From Streptomyces sp. NBC_01485 (GTDB lineage: Bacteria; Actinomycetota; Actinomycetes; Streptomycetales; Streptomycetaceae): a DNA stretch of 64,000 nucleotides. The stretch's first letter is position 1; the number at the start of each line of letters is the position of its first letter. The DNA lies in assembly GCF_036227125.1 (NCBI RefSeq), contig NZ_CP109435.1:6758001-6822000 (forward strand), given 5' to 3'. The notes under the pieces were generated by a model. The model saw nothing but the letters and a program-made list of their open reading frames with translations, did no database searches and was not told the DNA's origin. Both the position numbers and the translations under genes were made by a program. Below are positions 1 through 7,204 of this stretch, one piece after another.

Positions 1-777
1 GTCCTCGCGATCCCCTCGCAGACCCTGCGCGCCAACCTCGCCGACTGGACGCCGCTGCTCGCCCCGGACACGGTTCTGGTGTCGCTGATGAAGGGCGTCG
101 AGCTGGGTACGACCATGCGGATGAGCGAGGTCATCGAGGACGTCGCCAAGGTGGGCCATGACCGCATCGCCGTGGTCACCGGGCCCAACCTCGCCAAGGA
201 GATCGCCTCCCGCAGGCCGGCCGCGGCCGTGGTCGCCTGCACCGACGAGGCCGTCGCGCGCAAGCTCCAGGCGGCCTGCCACACGCCGTACTTCCGCCCG
301 TACACCAACACCGACGTGGTGGGCTGCGAGCTGGGCGGCGCGGTGAAGAACGTCATCGGCCTCGCGGTCGGCATCGCGGACGGCATGGGGCTCGGCGACA
401 ACGCCAAGGGCTCGCTGATCACGCGCGGCCTCGCCGAGACCACCCGGCTGGGCCTGGCGATGGGCGCGGACCCGCTCACCTTCGCCGGCCTCGCCGGCCT
501 CGGCGACCTGGTGGCGACCTGCTCCTCGCCGCTGTCGCGCAACCACACCTTCGGCACCAACCTCGGCAAGGGCATGACCCTTCAGGAGACCATCGCGGTC
601 ACCCGGCAGACCGCCGAGGGCGTCAAGTCCTGCGAGTCCGTGCTGGATCTGGCCCGCCGGCACGGCGTCGACATGCCGATCACCGAGACGGTCGTCGGCA
701 TCGTCCACGAGGGCAAGCCTCCGGTGGTCGCTCTCAAGGAGCTGATGTCGCGCAGCGCGAAGCCGGAACGACGCTGA
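1..777 (+). CDS. gpsA: glycerol-3-phosphate dehydrogenase [NAD(P)+], 5'-truncated
   Basis: Reduces dihydroxyacetone phosphate to sn-glycerol 3-phosphate for phospholipid head-group synthesis in the cytosol. The reading frame is already open at base 1, so the start lies outside the window; 258 residues remain of a family usually about 330-340 long, so the first 70-80 residues carrying the NAD-binding glycine motif are missing. Visible parts are the IPSQTLR strand at the end of the Rossmann domain, the GPNLAKEIA block, and the helical C-terminal domain with GCELGGAVKNVIGLA, which holds the conserved lysine near the active site. The next gene, D-Ala-D-Ala ligase, follows on the same strand after 81 bases. 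The family call is firm; only the 5' end is unknown. Confidence 0.95.
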   Translation, partial: VLAIPSQTLRANLADWTPLLAPDTVLVSLMKGVELGTTMRMSEVIEDVAKVGHDRIAVVTGPNLAKEIASRRPAAAVVACTDEAVARKLQAACHTPYFRPYTNTDVVGCELGGAVKNVIGLAVGIADGMGLGDNAKGSLITRGLAETTRLGLAMGADPLTFAGLAGLGDLVATCSSPLSRNHTFGTNLGKGMTLQETIAVTRQTAEGVKSCESVLDLARRHGVDMPITETVVGIVHEGKPPVVALKELMSRSAKPERR

Positions 778-858
778 GCGAACCCGCCGCAGCCCGGGAG
801 ACAGGCGGGTGGACAGACGCTGACTCCCGGCCCTACCACCGGGTACTCTCAAGCCGAT

Positions 859-2016
859 ATGAGCACCGAGAACCTCCCCCAGAGCCCTCAGCAGCCCATC
901 CGCAAGCCGCGGGTGGCCGTCGTCTTCGGCGGCCGCAGCTCCGAGCACGGGATCTCCGTGGTCACCGCGGGCGCGGTCCTCAGGGCCATCGACCGGACCA
1001 AGTACGAGGTCCTGCCGATCGGCATCACGCGCGAGGGCCGCTGGTTCCTCACCGCCGACGAGCCCGACCGGATGGCGATCACCGACCGCCGTACGCCCGA
1101 CGTCGAGGAACTCGCCGAGTCGCGGGACGGCGGCGTGGTGCTCCCCGTCGACCCCGCGAACCGTGAAGTCGTCTACTACGAGGCCGGATCGGTGCCGAAG
1201 GCGCTCGGCGAGGTCGACGTCGTCTTCCCGGTGCTGCACGGCCCCTACGGCGAGGACGGCACCCTGCAGGGCCTGCTGGAGCTCTCCGGTGTGCCGTACG
1301 TGGGGTCGGGTGTGCTCGCCTCGGCCGTCGGCCAGGACAAGGAGTACATGAAGCGGGTGTTCACCTCCTTCGGGCTCAAGGTCGGCCCGTACGTGGTGAT
1401 CCGGCCGCGCGAGTGGGAGCGGGACGAGTCGGCCGCCCGCAGGAAGATCGTCGACTTCGCGGGCGAGCACGGCTGGCCGCTCTTCGTGAAGCCCGCGCGC
1501 GCGGGTTCGTCCATCGGCATCACCAAGGTCGACGGCCTCGCCGGGCTCGACGAGGCGATCGCCGAGGCCCAGCGGCACGACCCGAAGATCCTGGTGGAGG
1601 CGGCGCTGCGGGGCCGCGAGATCGAGTGCGGCGTCCTGGAGTTCGAGGACGGCCCGCGCGCCTCCGTCCCGGCCGAGATCCCGCCGCCGGACGCGCACGC
1701 GTACTACGACTTCGACGCCAAGTACATCGACTCGACCCCGGGGATCGTCCCGGCGCCGCTCACGCCCGAGGAGACGGCGGACGTACGGCGTCTCGCGGTG
1801 GACGCCTTCGAGGCGGCGTCCTGCGAGGGCCTGGTGCGCGCGGACTTCTTCCTCACGGAGGACGGCGAGTTCGTCATCAACGAGATCAACACGATGCCCG
1901 GCTTCACGCCGATCTCGATGTACCCGCAGATGTGGCAGGCGGCCGGGATCGCCTACCCGGAGCTGGTGGACCGCCTGGTGCAGGCGGCGCTGCGCAGGTC
2001 GACGGGGCTGCGTTGA
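859..2016 (+). CDS. ddlA: D-alanine--D-alanine ligase
   Basis: ATP-dependent ligation of two D-alanines to make the dipeptide end of the peptidoglycan stem. The 385-residue protein has the full ATP-grasp layout: N-terminal VFGGRSSEHGIS, VLHGPYGEDGTLQG in the first domain, the ATP-binding FVKPARAGSSIGI loop near residues 211-223, and the metal-binding EINTMPGFT near the C-terminus. The ATG at 859 opens directly on a variable basic leader before the conserved block; no strong Shine-Dalgarno is seen. It lies downstream of gpsA on the same strand, the usual streptomycete order, and may share its transcript. Confidence 0.96.
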   Translation: MSTENLPQSPQQPIRKPRVAVVFGGRSSEHGISVVTAGAVLRAIDRTKYEVLPIGITREGRWFLTADEPDRMAITDRRTPDVEELAESRDGGVVLPVDPANREVVYYEAGSVPKALGEVDVVFPVLHGPYGEDGTLQGLLELSGVPYVGSGVLASAVGQDKEYMKRVFTSFGLKVGPYVVIRPREWERDESAARRKIVDFAGEHGWPLFVKPARAGSSIGITKVDGLAGLDEAIAEAQRHDPKILVEAALRGREIECGVLEFEDGPRASVPAEIPPPDAHAYYDFDAKYIDSTPGIVPAPLTPEETADVRRLAVDAFEAASCEGLVRADFFLTEDGEFVINEINTMPGFTPISMYPQMWQAAGIAYPELVDRLVQAALRRSTGLR

Positions 2017-2032
2017 TCCTGGGCTGATCCGG

Positions 2033-2061
2033 GGCGGATCCGGTGTTGATCTTGATCCGCC
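2033..2061. terminator. weak hairpin between convergent ddlA and DUF3515 gene
   Basis: GGCGGATC (2033-2040) pairs with GATCCGCC (2054-2061) around a 13-base loop. It lies between two convergent genes and could end transcription from both sides. There is no T-run, which is common for terminators in this GC range. Moderate confidence only. Confidence 0.4.
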
Positions 2062-2089
2062 GTTGCTCAGGTGTTGATCGGGTGTCGGT

Positions 2090-2572
2090 CTAGTCGGCGA
2101 TCCCTTCGGGGATCGCCTTCTTGACGGCGGGGGCCAGGTCGACGAGCGGCGCCATGCCGTTTGCCGTGCGGTCCTTGGGGATCGTCACCTCGACGTACGC
2201 CCGGCGCAGGGTCGTGGTGAACCGGAACGACCCGCCGTCCTGCTTCTCCAGCAGCCACCCCACCCCGTTCACCTCGACTCCGTCGGCCTCCGGGTCGAGC
2301 ATCTTCTCGGGTTGTTCGACACCGCAGCGCAGTATGATCGCCGGGTTCCCCCAGCCCGAGGTCAGCGCGGACGCGGGCGAGGGATCCCGGCGGCCGAGAT
2401 CGTCCACGGTGGACGGCAGCGCCTTGTCCAGGTTCCGGCACAGCTCGGTGACCGCCGCCGACGGACTGGGAACCGCCGCCGACGTGTCACCGTCTGCTGA
2501 GGAGCAGCCCGCCGCGGCGAGCAGCAGGGCGAGCGCGGGCAGGCCGATGGGCCGGTGACGGAAAAGGTTCAC
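2090..2572 (-). CDS. DUF3515-family lipoprotein
   Basis: A 160-residue exported protein. The N-terminus has Arg/His followed by the hydrophobic stretch GLPALALLLAAAGC, which ends in a lipobox with Cys at about residue 23, so it should be anchored in the outer leaflet of the membrane. The mature part contains two Cys (in ELCRNLD and LRCGVE) that could form a disulfide and resembles DUF3515, a family commonly found next to thiL and ddl in streptomycetes. Function is unknown. It converges with ddlA and is followed on the same strand, upstream in map order, by the Lrp-type gene, so the two may share a transcript. Confidence 0.85.
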   Translation of the reverse strand: MNLFRHRPIGLPALALLLAAAGCSSADGDTSAAVPSPSAAVTELCRNLDKALPSTVDDLGRRDPSPASALTSGWGNPAIILRCGVEQPEKMLDPEADGVEVNGVGWLLEKQDGGSFRFTTTLRRAYVEVTIPKDRTANGMAPLVDLAPAVKKAIPEGIAD

Positions 2573-2592
2573 CGGCCAAGGTTAGACGGGGG

Positions 2593-2826
2593 CTACAGAT
2601 GCACGACCGGGCAGGTCAGGGTGCGGGTGATCCCGTCCACCTGCTGGACCTTGGCGACCACCATGCGGCCGAGGTCGTCCACCGTGTCGGCCTGGGCCCG
2701 CACGATCACGTCGTAGGGTCCCGTCACGTCCTCGGCCTGGACGACGCCAGGAATCTTGCCGATCTCCTCGGCGACGGTCGACGCTTTGCCGACCTCGGTC
2801 TGGATCAGGATGTACGCCTGTACCAC
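2593..2826 (-). CDS. stand-alone Lrp/AsnC ligand-binding (RAM) domain protein
   Basis: A 77-residue protein equal to only the effector-binding RAM domain of Lrp/AsnC regulators (VQAYILIQTEVGKAS, GPYDVIVRAQ, TRTLTCPVV); there is no helix-turn-helix. I chose the GTG at 2826 because a GGAGG sits four bases upstream and the longer open frame ahead of it has no Lrp similarity. Such SIP (stand-alone RAM) proteins form dimers or octamers and may bind amino acids or modulate full-length Lrp proteins; here the role is inferred from family only. It is divergent from thiL with about 200 bases between, which must hold both promoters. Confidence 0.88.
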   Translation of the reverse strand: MVQAYILIQTEVGKASTVAEEIGKIPGVVQAEDVTGPYDVIVRAQADTVDDLGRMVVAKVQQVDGITRTLTCPVVHL

Positions 2827-3032
2827 GGAACCTCCAGGGCGGCCACGAGGATCATGTGGGGAAAAGGAACGCCACGGTATCGCGTCGCCGCTCGCCACGG
2901 GGAGACCCGCGCGGCCCACGACTCGCGCGCCGGGGTGCAGGCACGACAGAAGTTGACGGCTCTCTCGACCGTATCGAGGACACTGGTTATGCGCGACCGG
3001 GCACGGACAGGTACAGAAGGGGCCAAAGGGCA

Positions 3033-3998
3033 ATGAAGGGCACTGTTGGTGAGCTCGGCGAGTTCGGGCTCATCAGGGAGCTCACCTCCCGTCTCACCAC
3101 CACCCCCGCGGTCCGGGTCGGCCCCGGCGACGACGCCGCGGTGGTCGCCGCGCCCGACCGGCGGGTCGTGGCCAGCACCGACATCCTGCTGGAGGGCCGG
3201 CACTTCCGCCGCGACTGGTCCACGGCCTACGACGTCGGCCGCAAGGCCGCCGCGCAGAACCTCGCCGACATCGCCGCCATGGGCGCGGTGCCGACGGCCC
3301 TGCTGCTCGGCCTCGTCGTGCCCGCCGAACTGCCGGTCACCTGGCCGTCCGAGCTGATGGACGGGCTGCGGGACGAGTGTCATGTCGCCGGCGCCTCCGT
3401 GGTCGGCGGCGACGTCGTACGCGGCGACACGATCATGGTGTCGATCACCGCGCTCGGCGATCTGCGCAACCAGGAACCGGTCACCCGGGGCGGCGCCCAG
3501 CCCGGCGACCTCGTCGCGGTGACCGGCTGGCTGGGCTGGTCGGCGGCCGGGTACGCGGTCCTCTCCCGCGGCTTCCGCTCGCCCCGCGCCTTCGTCGAGG
3601 CCCACCGCCGCCCCGAGCCGCCGTACCACGCGGGTCCGGCGGCGGCCGGGCTCGGCGCGACGGCGATGTGCGACGTCAGCGACGGGCTCATCGCCGACCT
3701 CGGGCACATCGCCGAGGCCAGCAAGGTCCGCATCGACATCCGTTCCGGCGCGATCGACATCCCGACGCAGATGTACGACATCGGGCAGGCCGTCGGCGTC
3801 GACCCCATCCAGTGGGTGCTCACCGGGGGAGAGGACCACGCGATCGTGGCGACGTTCCCGCCGGACGTGAAGCTGCCCGCCCGCTGGAAGGTGATCGGCG
3901 AGGTCCTCAACCCGTCCGCCCTGCCTCAGGTGACGGTCGACGGGGCGCCCTGGACCGCCAAGGGCGGCTGGGACCACTTCGGAGACATGGAGCAGTGA
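3033..3998 (+). CDS. thiL: thiamine-monophosphate kinase
   Basis: Phosphorylates thiamine monophosphate to thiamine diphosphate, the last step of cofactor synthesis. The 321-residue protein has the PurM/ThiL fold markers: GPGDDAAVV near the N-terminus (metal/ATP binding), STDILLEGRHFRRDW, and CDVSDGLIADLGHIAEAS in the second half. The ATG at 3033 is preferred because the conserved sequence GELGEFGLI begins right after it and a purine-rich GAAGGGG lies upstream; the open frame continues further 5' without similarity. The stop overlaps the start of thiD by four bases, so the two kinases are translationally coupled. Confidence 0.95.
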   Translation: MKGTVGELGEFGLIRELTSRLTTTPAVRVGPGDDAAVVAAPDRRVVASTDILLEGRHFRRDWSTAYDVGRKAAAQNLADIAAMGAVPTALLLGLVVPAELPVTWPSELMDGLRDECHVAGASVVGGDVVRGDTIMVSITALGDLRNQEPVTRGGAQPGDLVAVTGWLGWSAAGYAVLSRGFRSPRAFVEAHRRPEPPYHAGPAAAGLGATAMCDVSDGLIADLGHIAEASKVRIDIRSGAIDIPTQMYDIGQAVGVDPIQWVLTGGEDHAIVATFPPDVKLPARWKVIGEVLNPSALPQVTVDGAPWTAKGGWDHFGDMEQ

Positions 3999-4789
3999 CT
4001 CCCAGGGTCTTGACGGTGGCCGGCTCCGACTCCGGTGGCGGGGCCGGGATCCAGGCCGACCTGAAGACGATGCTCGCGCTCGGCGTGCACGGCATGAGCG
4101 TGCTCACTGCGGTCACCGCGCAGAACTCCCTTGGTGTACAGGGGGCTTGGGAGCTGCCGGTGGAGGCGGTGCGGGCCCAGTACCGCAGTGTCGTCGACGA
4201 CATCGGCGTCCAGGCGGTGAAGACGGGCATGCTCGCCTCCGCCGAACTCGTGGAGGCGGTCGCCGAGTTGATCGCCGGCATGGACGCTCCCGTGGTCGTC
4301 GACCCGGTCGGCGTCTCCAAGCACGGTGACCCGCTGCTGGCGGCCTCCGCGCTGGACTCCGTACGCACGAAGCTGCTGCCGGCCGCGACCGTCGCCACCC
4401 CGAACCTCGACGAGGTCGCCCAACTGACGGGCGTACGGGTCGAGTCGGAGGAACAGTTGCGGGACGCGGCGTCCGCGGTGCTGGCCTACGGGCCACGGTG
4501 GGTGCTGGTCAAGGGCGGCCATCTCCCCGGTGACGCCGTGGACCTGCTGACGGACGGCGCCGAGGAGCACTGGCTGCGGGCCCCGAGGTACGACAACCGT
4601 CACACGCACGGCACGGGCTGCACCCTCGCGTCCGCGATCGCGTCGCACCTGGCGAAGGGGCGGTCCGTCCCGGAGGCGGTGAGGGCGGCCAAAGCGTACG
4701 TCACCGGGGCGATCGCCGCCGGGTTCGCACTCGGCGCGGGGATCGGCCCCGTGGATCATGGGTGGGATCTCACGCGGGGTACGTCCTGA
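3995..4789 (+). CDS. thiD: hydroxymethylpyrimidine/phosphomethylpyrimidine kinase
   Basis: Two successive phosphorylations of the pyrimidine moiety of thiamine (HMP to HMP-P to HMP-PP). The 264-residue ribokinase-fold protein opens with VLTVAGSDSGGGAGIQADLK (substrate and anion site) and ends with the HGTGCTLASAIA signature that carries the catalytic Cys/Gly loop. It starts at GTG 3995, inside the stop region of thiL (GTGA overlap), so coupling to thiL is built in. A strong hairpin follows. The pathway link with the TPP riboswitch gene at the right end of the window is functional rather than positional. Confidence 0.95.
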   Translation: MTPRVLTVAGSDSGGGAGIQADLKTMLALGVHGMSVLTAVTAQNSLGVQGAWELPVEAVRAQYRSVVDDIGVQAVKTGMLASAELVEAVAELIAGMDAPVVVDPVGVSKHGDPLLAASALDSVRTKLLPAATVATPNLDEVAQLTGVRVESEEQLRDAASAVLAYGPRWVLVKGGHLPGDAVDLLTDGAEEHWLRAPRYDNRHTHGTGCTLASAIASHLAKGRSVPEAVRAAKAYVTGAIAAGFALGAGIGPVDHGWDLTRGTS

Positions 4790-4829
4790 GCCACGGGGTA
4801 CGCCTCAACGAGAAACGGGCACAGCAGAA

Positions 4830-4856
4830 AGCCGGTCCACACGAGGTGGACCGGCT
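4830..4856. terminator. bidirectional terminator between thiD and rpmB
   Basis: GCCGGTCCAC (4831-4840) and GTGGACCGGC (4846-4855) form a perfect 10-bp stem with a five-base loop, extended by an A-T pair. It sits between two convergent genes, 41 bases past thiD and 42 bases past the end of rpmB, so it can serve both strands. Confidence 0.85.
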
Positions 4857-4897
4857 CTATGCAGCGAACCAGCAGTGGCCGCGCACTTAGCTGTGCG

Positions 4898-5083
4898 TCA
4901 GCGCGAGACCTTGCCGGCCTTGATGCACGAGGTACAAGCGTTCACGCGCTTCGGCGTCCCACTGACCACGGTACGGACGCGCTGGATGTTCGGGTTCCAG
5001 CGACGGGACGTACGGCGGTGCGAGTGCGAGATGCTGTTGCCGAAGCCCGGCCCCTTGCCGCAGACGTCGCAGTTGGCAGCCAC
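4898..5083 (-). CDS. rpmB: 50S ribosomal protein L28 (zinc-ribbon, C+ form)
   Basis: A 61-residue ribosomal protein. It begins MAANCDVCGKGPGFGN and ends CTSCIKAGKVSR, so both CxxC pairs of the zinc-binding C+ type are present. Streptomycetes also carry C-minus paralogues for zinc shortage; this is the zinc-dependent version. A promoter can be read on this strand (TACGAT as -10, plus-strand 5142-5147) and a perfect 22-bp palindrome lies at 5118-5139 around the predicted transcription start. It converges with thiD and diverges from the DAK2 gene. Confidence 0.96.
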   Translation of the reverse strand: MAANCDVCGKGPGFGNSISHSHRRTSRRWNPNIQRVRTVVSGTPKRVNACTSCIKAGKVSR

Positions 5084-5117
5084 GGGTCACTCCAAAGACT
5101 TCAGATGCACTTACGGT

Positions 5118-5139
5118 TGATCCCGGCACGCCGGGATCA
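5118..5139. promoter_or_regulatory. palindrome at the rpmB transcription start
   Basis: TGATCCCGGC (5118-5127), AC, GCCGGGATCA (5130-5139): a perfect 10-bp inverted repeat with a two-base centre. It covers the expected start of rpmB transcription, just downstream of a TACGAT -10 on the minus strand. It could be an operator or a 5' end hairpin. It does not look like the AT-rich Zur box. Confidence 0.5.
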
Positions 5140-5362
5140 GGATCGTAGGATCTGAAGTGACGGTGCCAGGGGGAGAGCCCGATGGGATCGGGCAACCGGA
5201 GCAGCATACAACGACTGCGCCAGTAGAACGAAACTACCATGGCTGCTCAGGGCCCCCGGACCGGCCCCCACCCCACGTGACCCCACCTGACCACTCCTGT
5301 TTCCGGTGGACACCGCCCCGGGGTCTACGCTGCGACCAGTCCAGCCGCTCAAGGAGGCGCAG

Positions 5363-7099
5363 GTGGCGCAGGTGCCGCAGACATTCTTCGATGCTCTCGC
5401 GGTGCGCACCTGGTGCGGCCTCGCGCTCACGGCGCTGGGCCGGGCGCGCGAGGAGATCGACGCGATCAACGTCTACCCGGTCGCGGACGGGGACACCGGC
5501 ACCAACCTGTACCTGACCGTCGAGTCGGCGGCGGCCGCCGTCGAGGCCGTGTTCGCCGGGTACGAGGGCTACGGGGCCCATGAGGGCTACGAGGCTTACG
5601 AGGGCGGTTCCGTGCCCGCCGGGAAGCCCTCCCTCGCCGACGCCGCGCGCGCGATGGCGCACGGTGCGCTCATAGGGGCGCGCGGGAACTCGGGGACGAT
5701 CCTCGCGCAGTTGCTGCGCGGCATGGCCCAGGTGCTCGCCGCCGAGGGTGAGGCCCCTCACGCCGGCGGGGACGGGCTGCGGCTGGCCCTTCGGCGCGCG
5801 GCCGACTCCGCCCGCCAGGCCGTCGCGCACCCCGTGGAGGGCACCGTCCTGTCGGTCGCCTCGGCCGCCGCCGACGCGGCCGGGGGAGCGGAGGGCGACT
5901 GCGGGACGGTGGCTCGGGCGGCCTACCAAGGGGCGTGCGCGGCGCTCGCCGCGACCCCGGGGCAGTTGGCCGTCCTGGAGCAGGCCGGCGTCGTGGACGC
6001 GGGCGGGCGGGGGCTGGTGGCGGTTCTCGGGGCACTGGTGGAGACGTTCACGGGGGAGGCGCCGGGGCTTTCCGGCTCCCATGCGGGCCCCCACGCGCGC
6101 GTGCAGGTCGTTCAGGGGCTCGGCCTGGCGGCGGACCGCGTCGAGGACTGCGTCGACGGGCCGGACGGCGAGGGCGGTCCCGCGTTCGAGGTGATCTACC
6201 TCCTGGAGGCGGGGGACGCGGCCGTCGCGCGGCTGCGGCAGCGGCTGGACGCCCTGGGCGACTCGCTCGTCGTGGTCGGCGGCGACGGCCTGTGGAACGT
6301 CCATGTGCACGTGGACGACGCGGGCGCCGCCGTCGAGGCGGGCGTCGAGGCCGGCCGGCCCTACCGGATCCGCATCACGCACTTCGGCGTCGGCGACGCG
6401 CACGCGCGCGGGGGTGAGCGGCCGCCCCGTGAACGCGTCCAGCGCGCGGTCGTCGCCGTCGTGCCCGGCGAGGGCCTGGCCGGGCTGTACGCCGAGGCCG
6501 GCGCCACCACCGTGCTCGCGCGCCCGGGGGAGCCGCCCGCCAGCGGGGAGCTCGTGGAGGCCGTACGACGGGCCCACGCGCGCGAGGTCGTGCTCCTGCC
6601 CAACGACGCCGATCTGCGGCACACCGCCGCCGCGGCCGCCGAGCAGGCCCGCACGGAGGGCATCCGGGTGGCGCTGATCCCGACCCGCTCCGCGGTCCAG
6701 GGGATCGCCGCGCTCGCCGTGCACGAACCGGACCGCCGCTTCGACGAGGACGTCGTCTCGATGACCTCGGCGGCCGGCGCCACCCGCTACGCCGAGGTCG
6801 TCGTCGCCGAGCGCCAGTCGTGGACCATGGCCGGCATCTGCCAGGCCGGCGACGTCCTCGGGCTCATCGACGGCGACGTGGCCGTCATCGGCTCCGACGT
6901 CACCGCCACCGCCGAGGTCGTCCTGAACCGCATGCTGGCGGCGGGCGGCGAACTCGTCACCCTCGTGCTCGGCGACGAGGCCCCCGAAGGCGTCGCCGAG
7001 CGCCTGGAGGCACGGGTGCGGGAGGCGTATCTCGCCGTGGACACGGTGGTGTACCGGGGCGGGCGGCAGGGGGCGCTGGTGCTGGTCGGGGTGGAGTAG
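5363..7099 (+). CDS. DAK2-domain kinase, FakA/YloV-like
   Basis: A 578-residue protein of the DAK2 plus DegV-like family, related to the fatty-acid kinase catalytic subunit FakA, which phosphorylates fatty acid held by a FakB protein. The N-terminal DAK2 domain shows NVYPVADGDTGTNLY (residues 36-50), whose two Asp hold Mg-ATP, and GARGNSGTILAQLLRG. The C-terminal half contains repeated Rossmann-like strands (VVLLPNDADLRHTA, RVALIPTRSAVQGI). I chose GTG 5363 because AAGGAGG lies five bases upstream; the frame stays open further 5'. A Gly/Tyr/Glu-rich insert (YEGYGAHEGYEAYEGG) sits in the DAK2 domain. Substrate is not certain. The gene normally sits between rpmB and recG; here two opposite-strand genes separate it from recG. 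Confidence 0.88.
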   Translation: MAQVPQTFFDALAVRTWCGLALTALGRAREEIDAINVYPVADGDTGTNLYLTVESAAAAVEAVFAGYEGYGAHEGYEAYEGGSVPAGKPSLADAARAMAHGALIGARGNSGTILAQLLRGMAQVLAAEGEAPHAGGDGLRLALRRAADSARQAVAHPVEGTVLSVASAAADAAGGAEGDCGTVARAAYQGACAALAATPGQLAVLEQAGVVDAGGRGLVAVLGALVETFTGEAPGLSGSHAGPHARVQVVQGLGLAADRVEDCVDGPDGEGGPAFEVIYLLEAGDAAVARLRQRLDALGDSLVVVGGDGLWNVHVHVDDAGAAVEAGVEAGRPYRIRITHFGVGDAHARGGERPPRERVQRAVVAVVPGEGLAGLYAEAGATTVLARPGEPPASGELVEAVRRAHAREVVLLPNDADLRHTAAAAAEQARTEGIRVALIPTRSAVQGIAALAVHEPDRRFDEDVVSMTSAAGATRYAEVVVAERQSWTMAGICQAGDVLGLIDGDVAVIGSDVTATAEVVLNRMLAAGGELVTLVLGDEAPEGVAERLEARVREAYLAVDTVVYRGGRQGALVLVGVE

Positions 7100-7134
7100 G
7101 CCGGGGGCGGAGTCCCGGATGGAGTAGGTAGAGG

Positions 7135-7183
7135 GCGGGCGGAGCGGGGTTCGGGAGGATCGTTCAACAATCCCTCCGCCCGC
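7135..7183. terminator. hairpin between convergent DAK2 and TPR genes
   Basis: GCGGGCGGAG (7135-7144) pairs with CTCCGCCCGC (7174-7183), a 10-bp perfect stem with a 29-base loop, in the 105-bp gap between two convergent genes. Likely a shared terminator. Confidence 0.5.
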
Positions 7184-7204
7184 TCCAACCCTCATAGGGA
7201 CCGT

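Noticed and set aside
1490..1506. Palindromic CCCGCGCGCGCGGG resembling the repeat arms
   Set aside because: It encodes the conserved KPARAGSS loop of D-Ala-D-Ala ligase and lacks the GGTGGTCC end, so it is protein-driven.
5234..7195. Long minus-strand frame opposite the DAK2 gene
   Set aside because: Antisense shadow of the DAK2 coding sequence; no domain or ribosome binding site.
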